In this document: piece by piece, positions 1 through 12,400 of the stretch | Numbering within the stretch: the stretch's first letter is position 1 | Layout: the number at the start of each line of letters is the position of its first letter | NCBI GenBank assembly: GCA_032622095.1 | Contig: CP136064.1 | Span: 40,761,912-40,825,911, forward strand | Reading direction: 5' to 3' | Length of the DNA: 64,000 bases | DNA from: Siphonodentalium dalli | Lineage: Eukaryota > Mollusca > Scaphopoda > Gadilida > Siphonodentaliidae | Program-made: the position numbers and the translations under genes | Notes under the pieces: model-generated | Seen by the model: the letters and a program-made list of their open reading frames with translations, nothing else | What the model was told of the DNA's origin: nothing | Database searches by the model: none

Positions 1-775
1 ATTAGCCGAAAAGTAAGTTCAAGTTCGAATTTGGGTTCCGCCCGCCAATTTTCACCGGAGTTATGCCCCTTATTTAACGTTTTTTGACTTAGAAAATCCT
101 TGAAATTTGTTGTCCGGATGATAACTTTAGTATAGTTTATCGGAATGAATCCAAATTTTGTATATTACTTTCTCCCACCAAAACACAGGTCAAGTTCGAA
201 CTTGGGTTCTGTCCGACCATTTTTGGCAGAGTTATGCCCCTTTTTCGACTCAGAAAATTCAGTTTTTCTTATGTTTTTTGGTTTCCGGATGATAACTCGA
301 TTTTGGAATGTTTATACGCAAAACCCGTATTTTTATGGATTACATATATCGAAATACAGCTCAAGTCCGAATTTCGTTTTAATCCGATAATTTTTGCGAG
401 AGTTATGGCCCCTTTTTTGACGTAATTTGACTTAGAAAATCCATGAAATTTGTTGTCCGGATGATAACTTTAGTTAGGTTGAACCGATTTCAATCAAATT
501 TGGTATGTGGGTTTATTAGGAGAAAAGACAGCTCAAGTTCGAATTTGGGTTCCGTCCGCCAATTTTCACCGGAGTTATGCCCCTTATTTGACGTAATTTG
601 ACTTATAAAATCCCTGAAATTTGTTGTCCGCATGATAACTTTACTAGAGCTTATCGGATTCAATGATAATTTGGTATATTACTTTCTCCCACCAAAACAC
701 AGGTCAAGTTCAAATTTGAGTTCCGTCCGCCAATTTTTACCAGAGTTATGTCCCTTTTTTACCAGTTTCCGCCGA
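1..775. repeat. Tandem modules of a CCGGATGATAAC interspersed repeat
   Basis: About four diverged modules of roughly 170 bp. Each has a TCCGGATGATAACTTTA-like core (near 118, 284, 461, 632), then a stretch on a property of the form TTTGGTATAT, AGGTCAAGTTCGAA and GAGTTATGCCCC. Related single or partial copies occur at 10080-10460, 16265-16445 and 52985-53265. Small open frames here are by-products of the repeat. Confidence 0.7.
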
Positions 776-859
776 CCCAAGAGAGGGCGTATATTGCACG
801 CCCAGCGTAGCTCTTGTTGCTCAATCAACTCCCAAAATGAGACATTCAAATTTATTATG

Positions 860-1195
860 GTAGTTCAATGAGTTGCCTATCTGTAGTTAATAATACCAGT
901 TGTAGTGATTACAGGCGCCCAAAAAATAGGTTACACATAATTTTTAATCCTGCAGGCCTGGTACGGGTTGTACAATGTCATAATTTATCAATTGTTATAT
1001 CAGATTAAATTAGTTTATATCCATTACAAATTTCTCCCTACATTTTTATAGACCTGGGAAGGTATAATAACCCATGCTTACTATGCCAGTCTATGGTGAG
1101 AAAAAAAAAATTTAAAATAAAACCCTCGTTCCCTCATTGATTTAAAAAAAAAATTGCCTGAGAATCAAATATCTGTTTTTGTTTGGCCTAGGCTG
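860..1195. mobile_element. Old diverged fragment of the PH (Harbinger-like) family
   Basis: Matches the right half of the PH elements at 21421, 34327 and 57605 (tracts like ATAAAACCCTC, CCCTCATTGATTT, GAGAA-CAAA and the terminal TTTGGCCTA) with many substitutions. The left half is missing. Confidence 0.5.
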
Positions 1196-2863
1196 TCTTT
1201 AACATTAATTGATATGCTCGATCTAATACATTTACTGACATGCATTAATTCTATAAATTTTCTCATTTTCAAGACTTTAAAAAAAATTTAGATAAACATT
1301 CATGAAAGAATCTTCCAAGGTTAATTAGAGTTTAGAGTTTGGGAAGGCAGGATATATTATCAGTGGACTAGAATATACATGAAATATAATAGTATATGTT
1401 GTTTATTCTCATACAAATGAATTAACAGAGATGTGTAATAGCTATAATAATGAAATATTTTAGAGTGTGCTTCTAAATATGCACCCATGTATACATGTAA
1501 TGGAACTTAAAATAATAAATAAAGTACAATATGTTATCACGGTGGGGAATAACGTGGTTTCAAGGTTCGTGCGTACCACGTATTCAAAATGGCTGGGGCA
1601 AGCTCAAACAGGTTGATACCTTATTTGTTCCAAAATACTAAAGAGTTTTCTATAACATTCTGACCAAAAGTTGCCAGTCAGAGGTTCGTGGAATACACTA
1701 GTCCATATTCATCTAGGCGAATCTTTCACTCATAGCTGCCAAAATACTATGTAATATTTCATATTCTAGTTTATTACCTTTTTCCTCATTTATGGTCGTA
1801 TTTGTGAGCGCCTCAGTCATTTTGAGTCTGTGATACTCATCAACTCGAAACCATGTGATTCCTCACCGTGGTTAGTGTTAGAAGAAAAAAAATCTCATTT
1901 GACCATATCCACATATTTGCCTTTCTTGCTGATAGAAAGTGGTGATTAGTATAATATAAAGCAAAAATACCAGATTAAACAATGAGGACTTGGGTTACAA
2001 CCAAGTCATTATCTTAAAAATACATTTCTGGAACATTGTCACTCTGAATTAACCACTGAAAAAAATTAGATTTAAAAAAAAAAAATGCCTTCCTACCAAC
2101 CTGGAATTTACTCAGCCAACTAATCGGGAAAAAAACATGGTTGTTTTGGAATTTTTTAGAGAAAAAACAACAAAATCTATGCTAACCCATCTGGGATAGC
2201 TATCCACCAGATGGGCTAAGTGTTCTTTGCCTGGAGAGGGCATAGCCATGAATTGGCTGTCTTACTGCCCACTCCAATTAGTCATTAAAAGAACACTCTG
2301 CTCTGTCTGGAAGCTGCGTGGACGTTAGTATATTTTATAGAATTACTGTGGTAACTTTTGGATATACATTTCATGTATAGAATCATTTGGAAATGAAGTC
2401 TGAATCAAGGGAGCGTATGGATGAGTGACCACGCAAGTTTTAACCTATACATTTATATGTATTTTTGCGATTTTGAACATGCCCTTTTGACTCGTGTTCC
2501 CTTGATTAATTGCAAATAGAATTTAAACGATTCAGGTAGTCTATCGTTTCTCCAGTCTAACATAAAAAGGGATATTCCAAGTTCATAAATAGCACTCAAT
2601 ATTAATATGTTATTTATACTGAAAAGGTGATCAGTGTGTGAATTATATTTTTTATTGTTGATAATTCTTTTTGACTTTTTTTTTAAGTAGGAATAGTTTG
2701 TGGGCGTGCCTACTATGTCCCCATATTTCAATGCCATATAAGAGATAACTATGCACAAGCGAGAGGTAAAGTGTTTTAAGAGCATTAAATGGGAGAATTT
2801 TGTTTTTACTTTGTTCAATGCGACATTTAAAACAAGTTATAACAAGTGGTTGGCCTTACCAGT
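1196..2863. other. No gene seen; AT-rich unique-looking DNA
   Basis: I see no coding signature, RNA gene or clear repeat end in this stretch. An open frame on the minus strand at 2453-2818 has no recognisable motif. Confidence 0.4.
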
Positions 2864-2867
2864 TTAA

Positions 2868-3132
2868 CCCTTTCATGATGGGAACTGTGCTTGTGCAGCA
2901 ATAAAGATCCTGTGCCAGTGCATTCTCTTATATATCTGAATCTCCCATTGGGACCCTTACATATATAAGAGAATGGCTCAGAATGCACTGACTTACAAGG
3001 TCTATGTAAATATAGTTAGGCCAGTGTATTCTCTTTTATATGCGAGGCTTCCTATGGGAGACTCGCATATATAAGAAAATGCATTGGCACAGTGTTTTTG
3101 CAAAATTTCAGGAAGCTCCAGTCATGGAAGTG
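2868..3132. mobile_element. T3 family TTAA-flanked MITE with hairpins
   Basis: Flanked by TTAA at 2864-2867 and 3133-3136. Begins CCCTTTCATGATGGGA and ends with a degenerate inverted copy. Internal palindromic CAGTGCATTCTCTTATATAT modules appear twice in inverted pairs. TTAA target sites and CCC-starting ends are typical of piggyBac-type transposons. No transposase is present. Confidence 0.7.
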
Positions 3133-3136
3133 TTAA

Positions 3137-4180
3137 GTTTTTGTATCCAAGTAACAGAGTCTTCTCGAGGCTATAGTATCAGTTGGCATTGGTAGTGTTA
3201 GGTAGGCCTACACTTATTTCACATCAGCCAAATAGTTCAGTAGAAATTAGTTTGTTATTGATAAAAGGTGATAAGTCACCAAGTGTTCACCTTCACAAGT
3301 GCTGGATTTAAGAGCGATCTTATATTCTCTCTGTGTCAATATCATTGTCATGAGTGTATTTCATACCACTGTGACGTTTATCATAATATTACTTAGGAAT
3401 TTATAGTACTTAGTTGCAGTATCTATATTTTTAATATGTGCTGGCAGCTTTGAGCTTTTGAATAGCCTTGCATGTATAGAACTTGCTAGTACTACCAGTA
3501 GCTACATGTGTGATTAGCCTTTGGTGAAATTGGAAATATTCCCATTATTGGATGTATTTCAGCCTGCTTATGTGTGGATTCAGGATTTAGAAGATATCAT
3601 ACACTGTGGTGAGATAAAAATCAATTAACATATAGAAAAAATTTAATTGGCAGTCAGTGATCAATAGAGATTACCATGCATATTCACTATTGGGAGGAGC
3701 TTATGGTTGCTAGGAGGCAAGACGTCTGCAGACATAGATTAATTAGTTTAACAGCCCTTGCCATTATGCTATAAATAATAATACACCGGAGAACATATAT
3801 ACATTTTTTCTCCTTTAATTGTGAAAATTATGACAAGTGTCACACAAAATGAAAAATAGTAGTTCTAATCATGGTTGAATTTCCAACATCATGGCACAAA
3901 TAGAAATTTTAGTACATTATGATTTGACAACAACTTAAGTTGTTTGAATATAATCTATTTAACATTGAAAGTATTTGCGGATATCAAAATGAGGGTGAAC
4001 AAAGAATTTTCACTGCAGCAAGCGAACGGCTCAGCTCTGATTGGTAGAAAATATCTGCTAATAATCATTTGATTGATAGTTGTGGAAAGGTGCATTGTTG
4101 CTCCTGCCAGCTTCATTAGTGAAACTAGAATTGATCAAATCTTTCTTTGATCAATCCATTTTTAGGTCAACTTTACTTGT
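3137..4180. other. No gene seen
   Basis: AT-rich DNA without a recognisable gene, RNA or repeat boundary. Confidence 0.4.
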
Positions 4181-5010
4181 AAAGTTTGAGCAATTGCCAT
4201 GGCTTGGTATCTGTCGTCCGTTTGTGCATATGTGTGTGGAGACGTCCATCAACAGTTTCCATTAGCATGGGCTACAGGGTCATACCTTTGGTCGGATCAT
4301 TATGAAATTTGTCATGGCTGTTGACATTAACATGTACAGTAATGCCCTAAATAATCAACTCCTTAACTACAGCAGAATTATGGGTAACTTTTCATGATTT
4401 AGTCGGAAATATGGCTTGTTGCCATTCACCGGAAAGCTCGCACTGAGAAAGAGTTTTTAGCTCACCTGAGACGAAGTCTCCGGTGGAGCTATAGTCATCA
4501 CTCCTCGTCCGTCGTCTGTCTGTCCTGTCCGTCTGACCGTCCGTCCGTCAACAATCATCTTCTTCTCCAGTATCATAAGGCCAAATGAGTTCATATTTGG
4601 TGTGCATGTTCCCTGCTTGACTCAGACTCAGATTTGTTAAAATAAGGTCACTGAGTCGAATAGTTTCGAAGCTAGGGCCATAACTCTTTCCCGCCATAGT
4701 AATTCTTAAAACAACTTCTTTTCAAGAACAATCAGGCCTATTTAGCTTATATTTGGTATGGAAGGTCCTTGAGTGACTGGGGGTCAGATTTGTTCAAATG
4801 GGGTCACTGGGTCAAATAGGGGCAGAATCAGGGACATAACTCTATTCTCCCTAGTAATTATTAGAATGACTTCTTCTCCAGAATCATTAGGCCGATTTAG
4901 CTAATATTTTGTATGGTGGGTCCTTGTGTGACTGGGGTTCAGATTTGTTCAAATGGGGTCAGTGTGTCAAATAGGGGCCGTGTCAGGAACATAACTTTAA
5001 TTTTTTTTTT
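4181..5010. repeat. Composite: half fold-back element joined to an AGCTCACCTGAG repeat
   Basis: 4337 to about 4446 is the left arm of an FB element (CAGTAATGCCCTAAATAATC) with its right arm missing. At about 4460 it meets the start of the AGCTCACCTGAGACGAAG family, followed by a TCCGTC-rich part and about three tandem modules of roughly 125 bp containing CAGATTTGTTCAAATG and GGTCACTGGGTCAAATAG. Other copies are at 14261, 56113 and 58676. Confidence 0.7.
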
Positions 5011-5099
5011 AAATATTGTTAAATTTAAATCCTTGCTCAATTCAAAAAACAAATCACAATTAAAAATGAACCAATACAAATTTTTTTTTCTTCACTTTA

Positions 5100-5220
5100 A
5101 CCCCTGATTTTTTGTATTTTTTTAGAAACAAAACACCCCATTCCACCCCTTTCCCTCCTCACCCCTCTACACCCCTGTCCCCACTACCACCACCCCCCCC
5201 CCCCCAATCTGCGCAGCCCC
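5100..5220. repeat. C-rich low-complexity tract
   Basis: A stretch of CCCC-rich blocks with a C run near 5193-5206. Such runs are error-prone in assembly. Confidence 0.6.
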
Positions 5221-5409
5221 GCACCCACTGCAGTCAAGAAAAAATTAATTAAAAAAACTGACACCTTGTAACATCCATAAAGTATGGTATTAGCCCCAGA
5301 CAGAAAGAGTTAATAACAGTCATCAATTCAGATGTTATCTAGCTGGCTGACAGCTAGGTGTAAACAGTCATGCTCTGTGTGTATCATTAACATATCATAT
5401 CAAAACAAA

Positions 5410-5850
5410 ATGCTGTATGTCTGACATTTGCAGAATGAGGTCCCCAGAGGGTGAATTTAGTGATGCTACTCTGCACAGTAGGCTAGCATCACCAAATACA
5501 CTCTCCAGGGACCTCATTCTGCTTAGGCCTCATCTTCAGGGAAGTATACAGGTCTTAAATTGACATTTCTACTTACTTTTTCCCTTCTGTTCAGTTTCTA
5601 TATTCCCTAATTTGCTGTCAGAAGATAAAATTGATAATTGAAGTGCCCAATGGGTGCACATCACCAATTAACTGGACAACTTTCAATCTGTTCCTATGTC
5701 TCCCATGGCAGTTGAGGCCTAAGCATAATGAGGTCCACAGAGGGTGAATTTGGTGATGCTAGCCCACCTTACAGGATTGCAGCACTAAATTCACCCTTTA
5801 GTGACCTCATTCTGCAAAAGTCAGACACTATATTCAGGCTTGGCTGTTCC
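5410..5850. mobile_element. Long form of the GCAGAATGAGGTCC palindromic family
   Basis: Palindromic blocks at 5431-5525 and 5723-5815, each pairing GCAGAATGAGGTCCCCAGAG with its complement, enclose about 200 bp of unique filler. The filler has relatives at 15995-16230. The terminal CAAGCC ends are degenerate, so this is a decayed hAT-type non-autonomous element. Confidence 0.6.
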
Positions 5851-5929
5851 ACTATTATATTCTTAACCACCACCTATCCAGTTGTACTCATTATACCCTG
5901 ATTTGCAAAGAAAACTTGGGGGGGGGGGG

Positions 5930-7260
5930 TATATTGGATTTAATTTGTCTGTCAGTATGTCCTCCCATCCATCCCTCTGTTGGGATGTTTCCATCCGTCC
6001 ATCAATTTTGTTCTTCTCCACATACATATTAAAGGTACTCAACCCGATAAAACTCCTCTCAATTACTATTTCAATGGCTTCGGGGGTCAAAAATATTTGA
6101 TTCGAGTCGAGGAAGTCACCCATCAAAGCTCAGATTTGTTAGATATCGATTTTAGAAATCTATTATTTTTCATTATCGGGAATACTATCTGGCCCAGAAC
6201 TCAGTCAAAATGCGTTAAAATTAACACTTGATTTTAGAGTTATTCATCCTTGTCTGTTTGAATAGATTTGGAGTACACATCCAGAGCAGATTACGGCAGT
6301 TATTGGTTCTCATCTCGAGAACATAACAAATTTGAAAAATCAATATCTAATAACTCTGAGCTTTGTTTGATGGGTTCCTCGACTCGAATCAAATATTTTT
6401 TACCCCCAAAGCCAAAGAAATAGTAATATAGGACCCTCTGATCGGATTGTTGTTGTTGGAATCTGTTGAGATGGGGACCCTCTTTACGGGTTGAGTACCT
6501 TTAAAGACCGAAATGGTTTATATAATTTTACTCACATTCAGATTTGTTCAAATGAGTTCATCAGGTCATATAGGTGAGAAGCCAGGGCCATAACTCTTTC
6601 CCTCCATAGTAATTCTTCAGAAACCATCAGGCCTATTTAGCTTTTGGTATGGAGGGTCCTTTGGTGAGTGGGGTTCAGATTTGTACACGTGAGGTCATTT
6701 TTAGGAAACTTTTGAGGAAAATCAGTTTTCTTCAACTCTTAAAATTTACCGTTTGAAATTTCTAGATGAATAGATCTCATAGATGGGGATTCACATTTGT
6801 TCAAATAAGGGCAGAGATAAGAGATTTAACTCTCAACCACCCACCCTACCTGTATGTATGCTGTTTGATACTGGTATAATAATATATAGATTCCTATTGA
6901 TTTCTAAGCTGCCTGGGTGGAGGCAATGAGACTGTAGATTTGATTTTTCAACCAGTAACAGTCCACATTTTCCTACTTCGGGTTAAACTGTTCGACCGAA
7001 ATCGCCACAAATGTTAACAGGTCTATTTTGCTGATATTTAGTATGAAGGGTTCTTTGGTGTCTGGTATTGAAATTTATTCAGATGTGGTCACCAGGTTAA
7101 ATAGGGTGGGACCAGAGACATAACTGTATGTCTCTATAGTCATTCTTAAATTGTCTTCTCAAGAGAGGTTGGACTATTTAGCTTACATATAGTATGGATG
7201 ATCCTTTAGTGACTGATATTCAGATTTGTCAACATCAGGTCAACCTGTTAAGAAATGACG
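5930..7260. repeat. Degenerate AGCTCACC-type repeat interrupted by a T6 element
   Basis: TCCATCCGTCC-rich sequence at 5960-6010 continues after 6505 with modules containing CAGATTTGTTCAAATG and GGCCATAACTCTTTCCCTCC. These are diverged copies of the family at 4460. A TTAA-flanked element separates the two parts. Confidence 0.5.
6033..6500. mobile_element. T6 family TTAA-flanked element, copy 1
   Basis: TTAA at 6029-6032 and 6501-6504. Ends are AGGTACTCAACCCG and CGGGTTGAGTACCT, perfect inverted repeats. Subterminal inverted blocks include TTTGATTCGAGTCGAGGA. Another copy, in the other orientation, is at 60452-60931 and a decayed one at 49989-50395. Non-coding. Confidence 0.8.
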
Positions 7261-7399
7261 GGGGCTATGGGGAGTTAACAATTTTGTGTTTAAAAAATCA
7301 TTGAAATACCAAATTCATTAAAACATCTTCCTTGGAACTACCTAACTGATTAATCTGACATACATGCATGGTGTTTTGGGTCCATGGATAAATAGGCTT

Positions 7400-8165
7400 C
7401 AAACATGTCTAAATGGTTTTATAAAAAGGTGCTTGTGAGATTGGAAATTTCCAAAAATTGAGAAAGTTTGAGATGTCGGTTGTGAAATTCCAACCCAAGA
7501 CTTGGGAGTCTGGAGCCCGGTCGGGAGGGGACTTGTTGAGCTGGAGGAGGGGGGTGATCAGTAGTGAACAGTGGGCAATTTCATGGTGGATATTCACCTT
7601 GAAATTACCCACTGTACACTACTGAAGCCTCTCTAGCCACATATCGTGTTTAGATCTACTTTTTTCAAAGTGCTTATGAAAAGTTCTGACTATTGTGGTC
7701 TCCAGAGTCCCAGTCTCATCAGTCTTTGCAGTCTGGTGAGCGACCCCACAGTCTTTGACTGTCTTGTTTTTGTGTCATTCGGCAAAAAACATGGCCGCCG
7801 GCAGCCATTTTGGATTTCAAAATTCAATCGATTAGCATGGGCTACAGGCCGGAGTGTTTGTCTGATCATCATGAAATTTGTTGTGGAAGTTAATAGTGAC
7901 ATGTAGATGGGAACGAGTCATTTTGGGGTCATTCGGCCATAAAACTTAGTCACCGGCAGCCATCTTGGATTTTACTCTTTGCATGACTAAATCCTTTGAC
8001 ACAGGCTACAGGTCGTACCTTTGGTCGGATCATCATGAAATTTGTCATGGATGTTAACATTGACATGTTAATGGGAACAAATCATTTTGGGGTCATTCTG
8101 CAAAAAAACATGCCACCAGTGGCCATCTTGGATTTCAAAATTCAATTCATCATTCCATTCATTGC
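7400..8165. repeat. Interspersed repeats with tandem GGCAGCCATTTTGGAT modules
   Basis: 7420-7780 matches 59493-59750 (CTTGTGAGATTGGAAATTTC and CAGTCTGGTGAGCGACCCCA). 7784-8160 holds two to three diverged modules of about 160 bp, each with CGGCAGCCAT-TTGGAT, ATCATGAAATTTGT and TCATTTTGGGGTCATTC. A part of this module is also at 4265-4335. Confidence 0.6.
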
Positions 8166-8298
8166 TCATCACAAAAATGTAACTTGTTAACAAAGTTGAG
8201 CTACAGTGTCATTTTTTTCTATATTTCTAAAAAGCCTCTGTTCCAAAGATGTCATGTTTTCATGGAGTCAAACAGCTTAAGATATCTTTTATATTTAA

Positions 8299-8768
8299 CC
8301 CTTTCAGTGCCAGGTCCGATTTTTGTATCAACCCATATACCCTGTGCCATTGCATTCTCTTATATATGCGAGTCGAACATAGGTCGTCTCGCATATATAA
8401 GAGAATGCATTGGCCTAACAATTTTTCATCATTTGTTATTATTTTTTACAATTTTAATAATTTTTTCTTATATTCTTTAACAGACTTATTTTGTATGTTT
8501 AGTGCCAGGGAATCTTACGTTTTTCAAGGGCATCAAAATTATTACTATGAATACTTGCTGATAGATTTGAGTTATAACATGCACCTAATGTTTTATCCAG
8601 TTTGTTTTTAAATTTGCTACAGCATGCTTAAGCATACCCAAAAAAAATTCAACCCAAAAATCTATAATAAAAAAAAAACAATTTAAAAAAAATTAAATAT
8701 TTTTTTTAGGGCCGATTTTACAGACCGGAAATTAGGGCCGATGAGATCGGCCTCTGGCACTGAAAGGG
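8299..8768. mobile_element. T1 family TTAA-flanked MITE, copy 1
   Basis: TTAA at 8295-8298 and 8769-8772. The ends are CCCTTTCAGTGCCAG and CTGGCACTGAAAGGG. Near the left end is a long hairpin built on CATTCTCTTATATATGCGAG and its complement. Other copies are at 12193 and 22787. piggyBac-type ends, no transposase. Confidence 0.8.
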
Positions 8769-8861
8769 TTAATATAATTTGGTAAATTTTTTAACTCCAT
8801 ACACACCCTGAGGATGGCCTGATCCACCCGGACCCTCAAGCTTGCCAACTGTTGAAAAATT

Positions 8862-8927
8862 GCAACCTGACACCCTTCCCATCGCAACCTGACACCCTTC
8901 CCATCGCAACCTGACACCCTTCCCATC
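8862..8927. repeat. Three perfect copies of a 22-bp unit
   Basis: GCAACCTGACACCCTTCCCA followed by TC, repeated exactly three times head to tail. It ends about 380 bp before the first coding exon. I cannot show any regulatory role. Confidence 0.85.
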
Positions 8928-9327
8928 TATTGTTTAAAAATGTCCAACTGATTGCTATCCAGCCCTTTTTATTCAGATTGTTTGGGTTTTGCAATTTGCT
9001 ACGGCAACCCTTTACCGTGGCCCAGTTTGCTTCAGCAAATGGCTTCAGCATTGCTGATTGACTTAGTCAATTATGAGGGCTGGCTATCTCAGTCTATATA
9101 TAATTTGTTTGACTGAAGGTAGGAAATTTTAAAGAAAATAACTAAATGCTGGTCATGTGAACTTACCAGCATTTGCATTTGGAATTACACACACATCAAA
9201 ATCTAATGTTTTGGTAGATACTTACTTCTCTGATGTTACTAATAAAAAAAACATCCATGTTTTGAGTGTTAAATTATTGAATATTTACATATGTTTTCTA
9301 TCATGCAGATTATAATTTGATGGTGGG

Positions 9328-9441
9328 ATGACTTTGTTACGACTGATTAATGTGCTCAGAAAGGCATCGACAGTGGTGAATGGTCATAAGCAACTACGTT
9401 GTATATCTGTCACATGTGATCGCTCATCACGGATAGAAAAA
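9328..9441 (+). CDS. CPS1: CPS exon 1 (first coding): mitochondrial presequence, residues 1-38
   Basis: The ATG at 9328 is chosen because an in-frame TAA sits at 9313-9315 and the reading runs into a good donor (AAA|gtgagt) at 9442. The 38 residues contain many Arg/Lys, many Ser/Thr and hydrophobic residues, and no acidic residue before Asp31, as expected for a matrix-targeting presequence. A pyrimidine-containing stretch ending in CAG at 9306-9308 looks like a splice acceptor, so the exon may begin at 9309 and a 5' UTR exon may lie upstream. Ends in phase 0. Confidence 0.85.
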
Positions 9442-12400
9442 GTGAGTACAATATGCTGGCTACAGTATTGATTTCAAGCTAATACAGAAATATTTTTTAT
9501 TTTAAACTTGGCACAGATATTTACCACTATTAGAACCTTTGAACCTGCGATTATGGAGTTATCCCTTCTAGGTACTAGTAGTTCTGACATCATAAACATG
9601 TGGGAACCCTCTAGATGTGTGAGGAACAGATTACTGAGGAGATTCAGCTGTAAGACTTTATTAAAATGAATAAATCTGCATTCTATTGTTTGCTGTAGAG
9701 TAATTCCCTAAATAATCGACTCCTTAACCACAGCAGAATTATGGGTAACTTTTCAGGATTTAGTCATAAATATGGCTTGTTGCCATTCATCGGAAAGCTC
9801 TCACTGAGAGCTTTCTGATGAATGGCAACAAGCCATATTTATGACTAAATCCTGAAAAGTTACCCATAATTCTGCTGTGGTTAAGGAGTCGATTATTTAG
9901 GGCATTACTGTATGTCTGTTAGAAAGCTGAGCTTGATCTTAAAGTTTGGATATTAGAATTATGTGCGAAACTGCCATATTCTATGAAACTACGGTAGTAA
10001 TAAAAATAGATATAAATTTGATCTGAAGATTGCTTTACTGAAAATTTACAGTTTTTATACGACTATTTTAAAAATAAACTGGACATATTATGTTATTGGT
10101 CCGTCCATCCGTCAATCTGTCCATCAGGGAATCTGTTGGTTTCCGGATGATAACTTTAGATAGTCTCAACTGAATGGAATGAAATTTGGTTTGTGGGTTT
10201 ACTAGCACAAAATACAGGTAAAATTCAAATTTTTCCCACCAATTTTCACCAGTTACGGCTCTTTTTGTTGGAATTTGCACTCAATTTTCATTCTGGATGA
10301 TAACTTGAGTAGGTCTGATCTGAATGGAATGAAATTTGTATGTCAGTTTACTACCCCAAAATACAGGTCAAGTTCAAATTTAGATTCTGCCCGCAAATAT
10401 TTACCAGAGTTATGGCCCTTTGTTGGAATTGCCACAGGCATATTTTGCCATGCCCTAGCTATGCTCTTGTTACATAATTATAAACACTAAACAATGAGCT
10501 TGTAACTGCATGTGATCATTGATGATTCATTGTCTTGAATGATACACGCACTGAATACTAGCTGAATCTCTGTCATATTTCACTGACATGGTATTAAATC
10601 CACGGAGTGCTTAGCTTTACACGTTAGGGAACTCATCACTCAATTTGATTTCACAGCCCAGGAAAGCCTACCTAGTTCTTCAGGATGGCAGTAGATTTCA
10701 GGGCTACTCATTTGGCTGTGAACAGTCGAGCCCAGGAGAAGTTGTTTTCAACACAGGCTTGGTTGGGTAAGTCGAAACTCTATTCATGATTTCATTATTT
10801 AGTGATTTGAAACACTCTGTTGCAGCTCACAGCGAACAAATTGCTCAACACATGTATTTCAATAAATTTTTTATCAAAATTGCCAACACGTAATGCCATT
10901 CTTTCAGACAAATTTAATAAGTGACTGGTTGGCAAAATCATTCTCGTTTGTTTATTTGTGTTTTGATCGGAACCAACAAAGGACTGTTTGTTTACATTTC
11001 TGCATTGTTCAGACTGTTTAACCCTTTACCCAACAGAAGGGCCCTGTGCCAATGCATTCTCTTATATATGCGAGTCGACCATAGGTCGCCTCGCATATGT
11101 AAGAGAATGCATTGGCTTAACACATTAAAAATTATAAAATTGTTAAAAAATGTAAGAAAAAATGGTAAAAAAAGATTTTTTTTAGGCCAATGCATTCTCT
11201 TATATATGCGAGGCGACCTATGGTCGACTCGAATATATAAGAGAATGCATTGGCACAGGGCATAACTGTAACTATCACAATGTGGTCAAGGAGCCGGTTC
11301 CAATGATATCCATATTTGTATGGTTCTATTGAGACAGACCGAAGATATTTTAGGCTGTTGAAGCTTTATTTGGCCGGTTTTGGCCGGTTTGTTGGTTAAA
11401 GGGTTAATGAAATGACACAGCCAATGTTGTTAAATATTTTGACAATAATAGTTTCAAATGGGTGTAGTGGCTGAGTCCTATAATATCAATTTGATTTAGT
11501 GGAACAAGAACATAATATGTCTTTAAATTGGTGTATTTGAAGCTGCGTTCTTGGGTGTTTACAGGAACGGTGGGGAAATCGTCCAGAAACATGATGTCAT
11601 CTTTGTGGGTTTTGGTTATCTCTCCAGAAAAAACGATGAGAGACAATCCAAACCCGTGAATAATTGTTTATGGTTGAGTGTGTATTTACTATTTAACTAT
11701 ATTTGAATCATGTCGTACCATAGCATCTTTAAGCATTTTACATTATCTTTATAGATATCCTGAATCCTTAACTGATCCAAGTTACCGAGGACAGATCTTG
11801 TCCTTGACATATCCGCTTGTCGGAAATTATGGCGTCCCTGATCCTAAAGCAGTGGATGAGAATGGTCTGATGAAATTCGTCGAATCAAACAAAATCCAGG
11901 TAACCATATTTAACCCTTTCTACACTAAATAGATTCTCCCTCTCAGTTATAAAACTATACATTGGAACAGTCTATTATTCATTTGGAGGGATGTTTTGGT
12001 AATAAAAGTAGACGATAGACAGGAAAACAGACAATACAAGAGCAGAAGGATTCATATTCATTGGTGGGAAATGTTCAGATAATAAGTTCAACAAACGACC
12101 TATGGTGACCTATGGTCTTTGTTCAACTTATTATCTGAACATTTCCTAAGGTAAACTACTCATCAATGAGTATTTAGTATAGAAATGGTTAACCCTTTGA
12201 GTGCCAGGGGCCGATATTATCGGCCCTAAACCTACACAATAAGTCTGTTAAAGAATATAATAAAATATATTAAAATTGTAAAAAAAAAAAAAAAAAAAAA
12301 AAATGTTAAGCCAATGCATTCTCTTATATATATGCGAGGCGACCCTATGGTCGACTCGCATATATAAGAGAATGCATTGGCACAGGGTATATGGGTTGAT

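Noticed and set aside
2453-2818. 121-codon minus-strand frame
   Set aside because: No recognisable domain, AT-rich composition like the surroundings, no supporting splice or start context.
10921-11265. Open frames with ILLYMR and IYKRMHW peptides (also 8249, 18469, 18563, 22783, 44202)
   Set aside because: Translations of the palindromic CATTCTCTTATATATGCGAG cassette in TTAA elements, readable on both strands.
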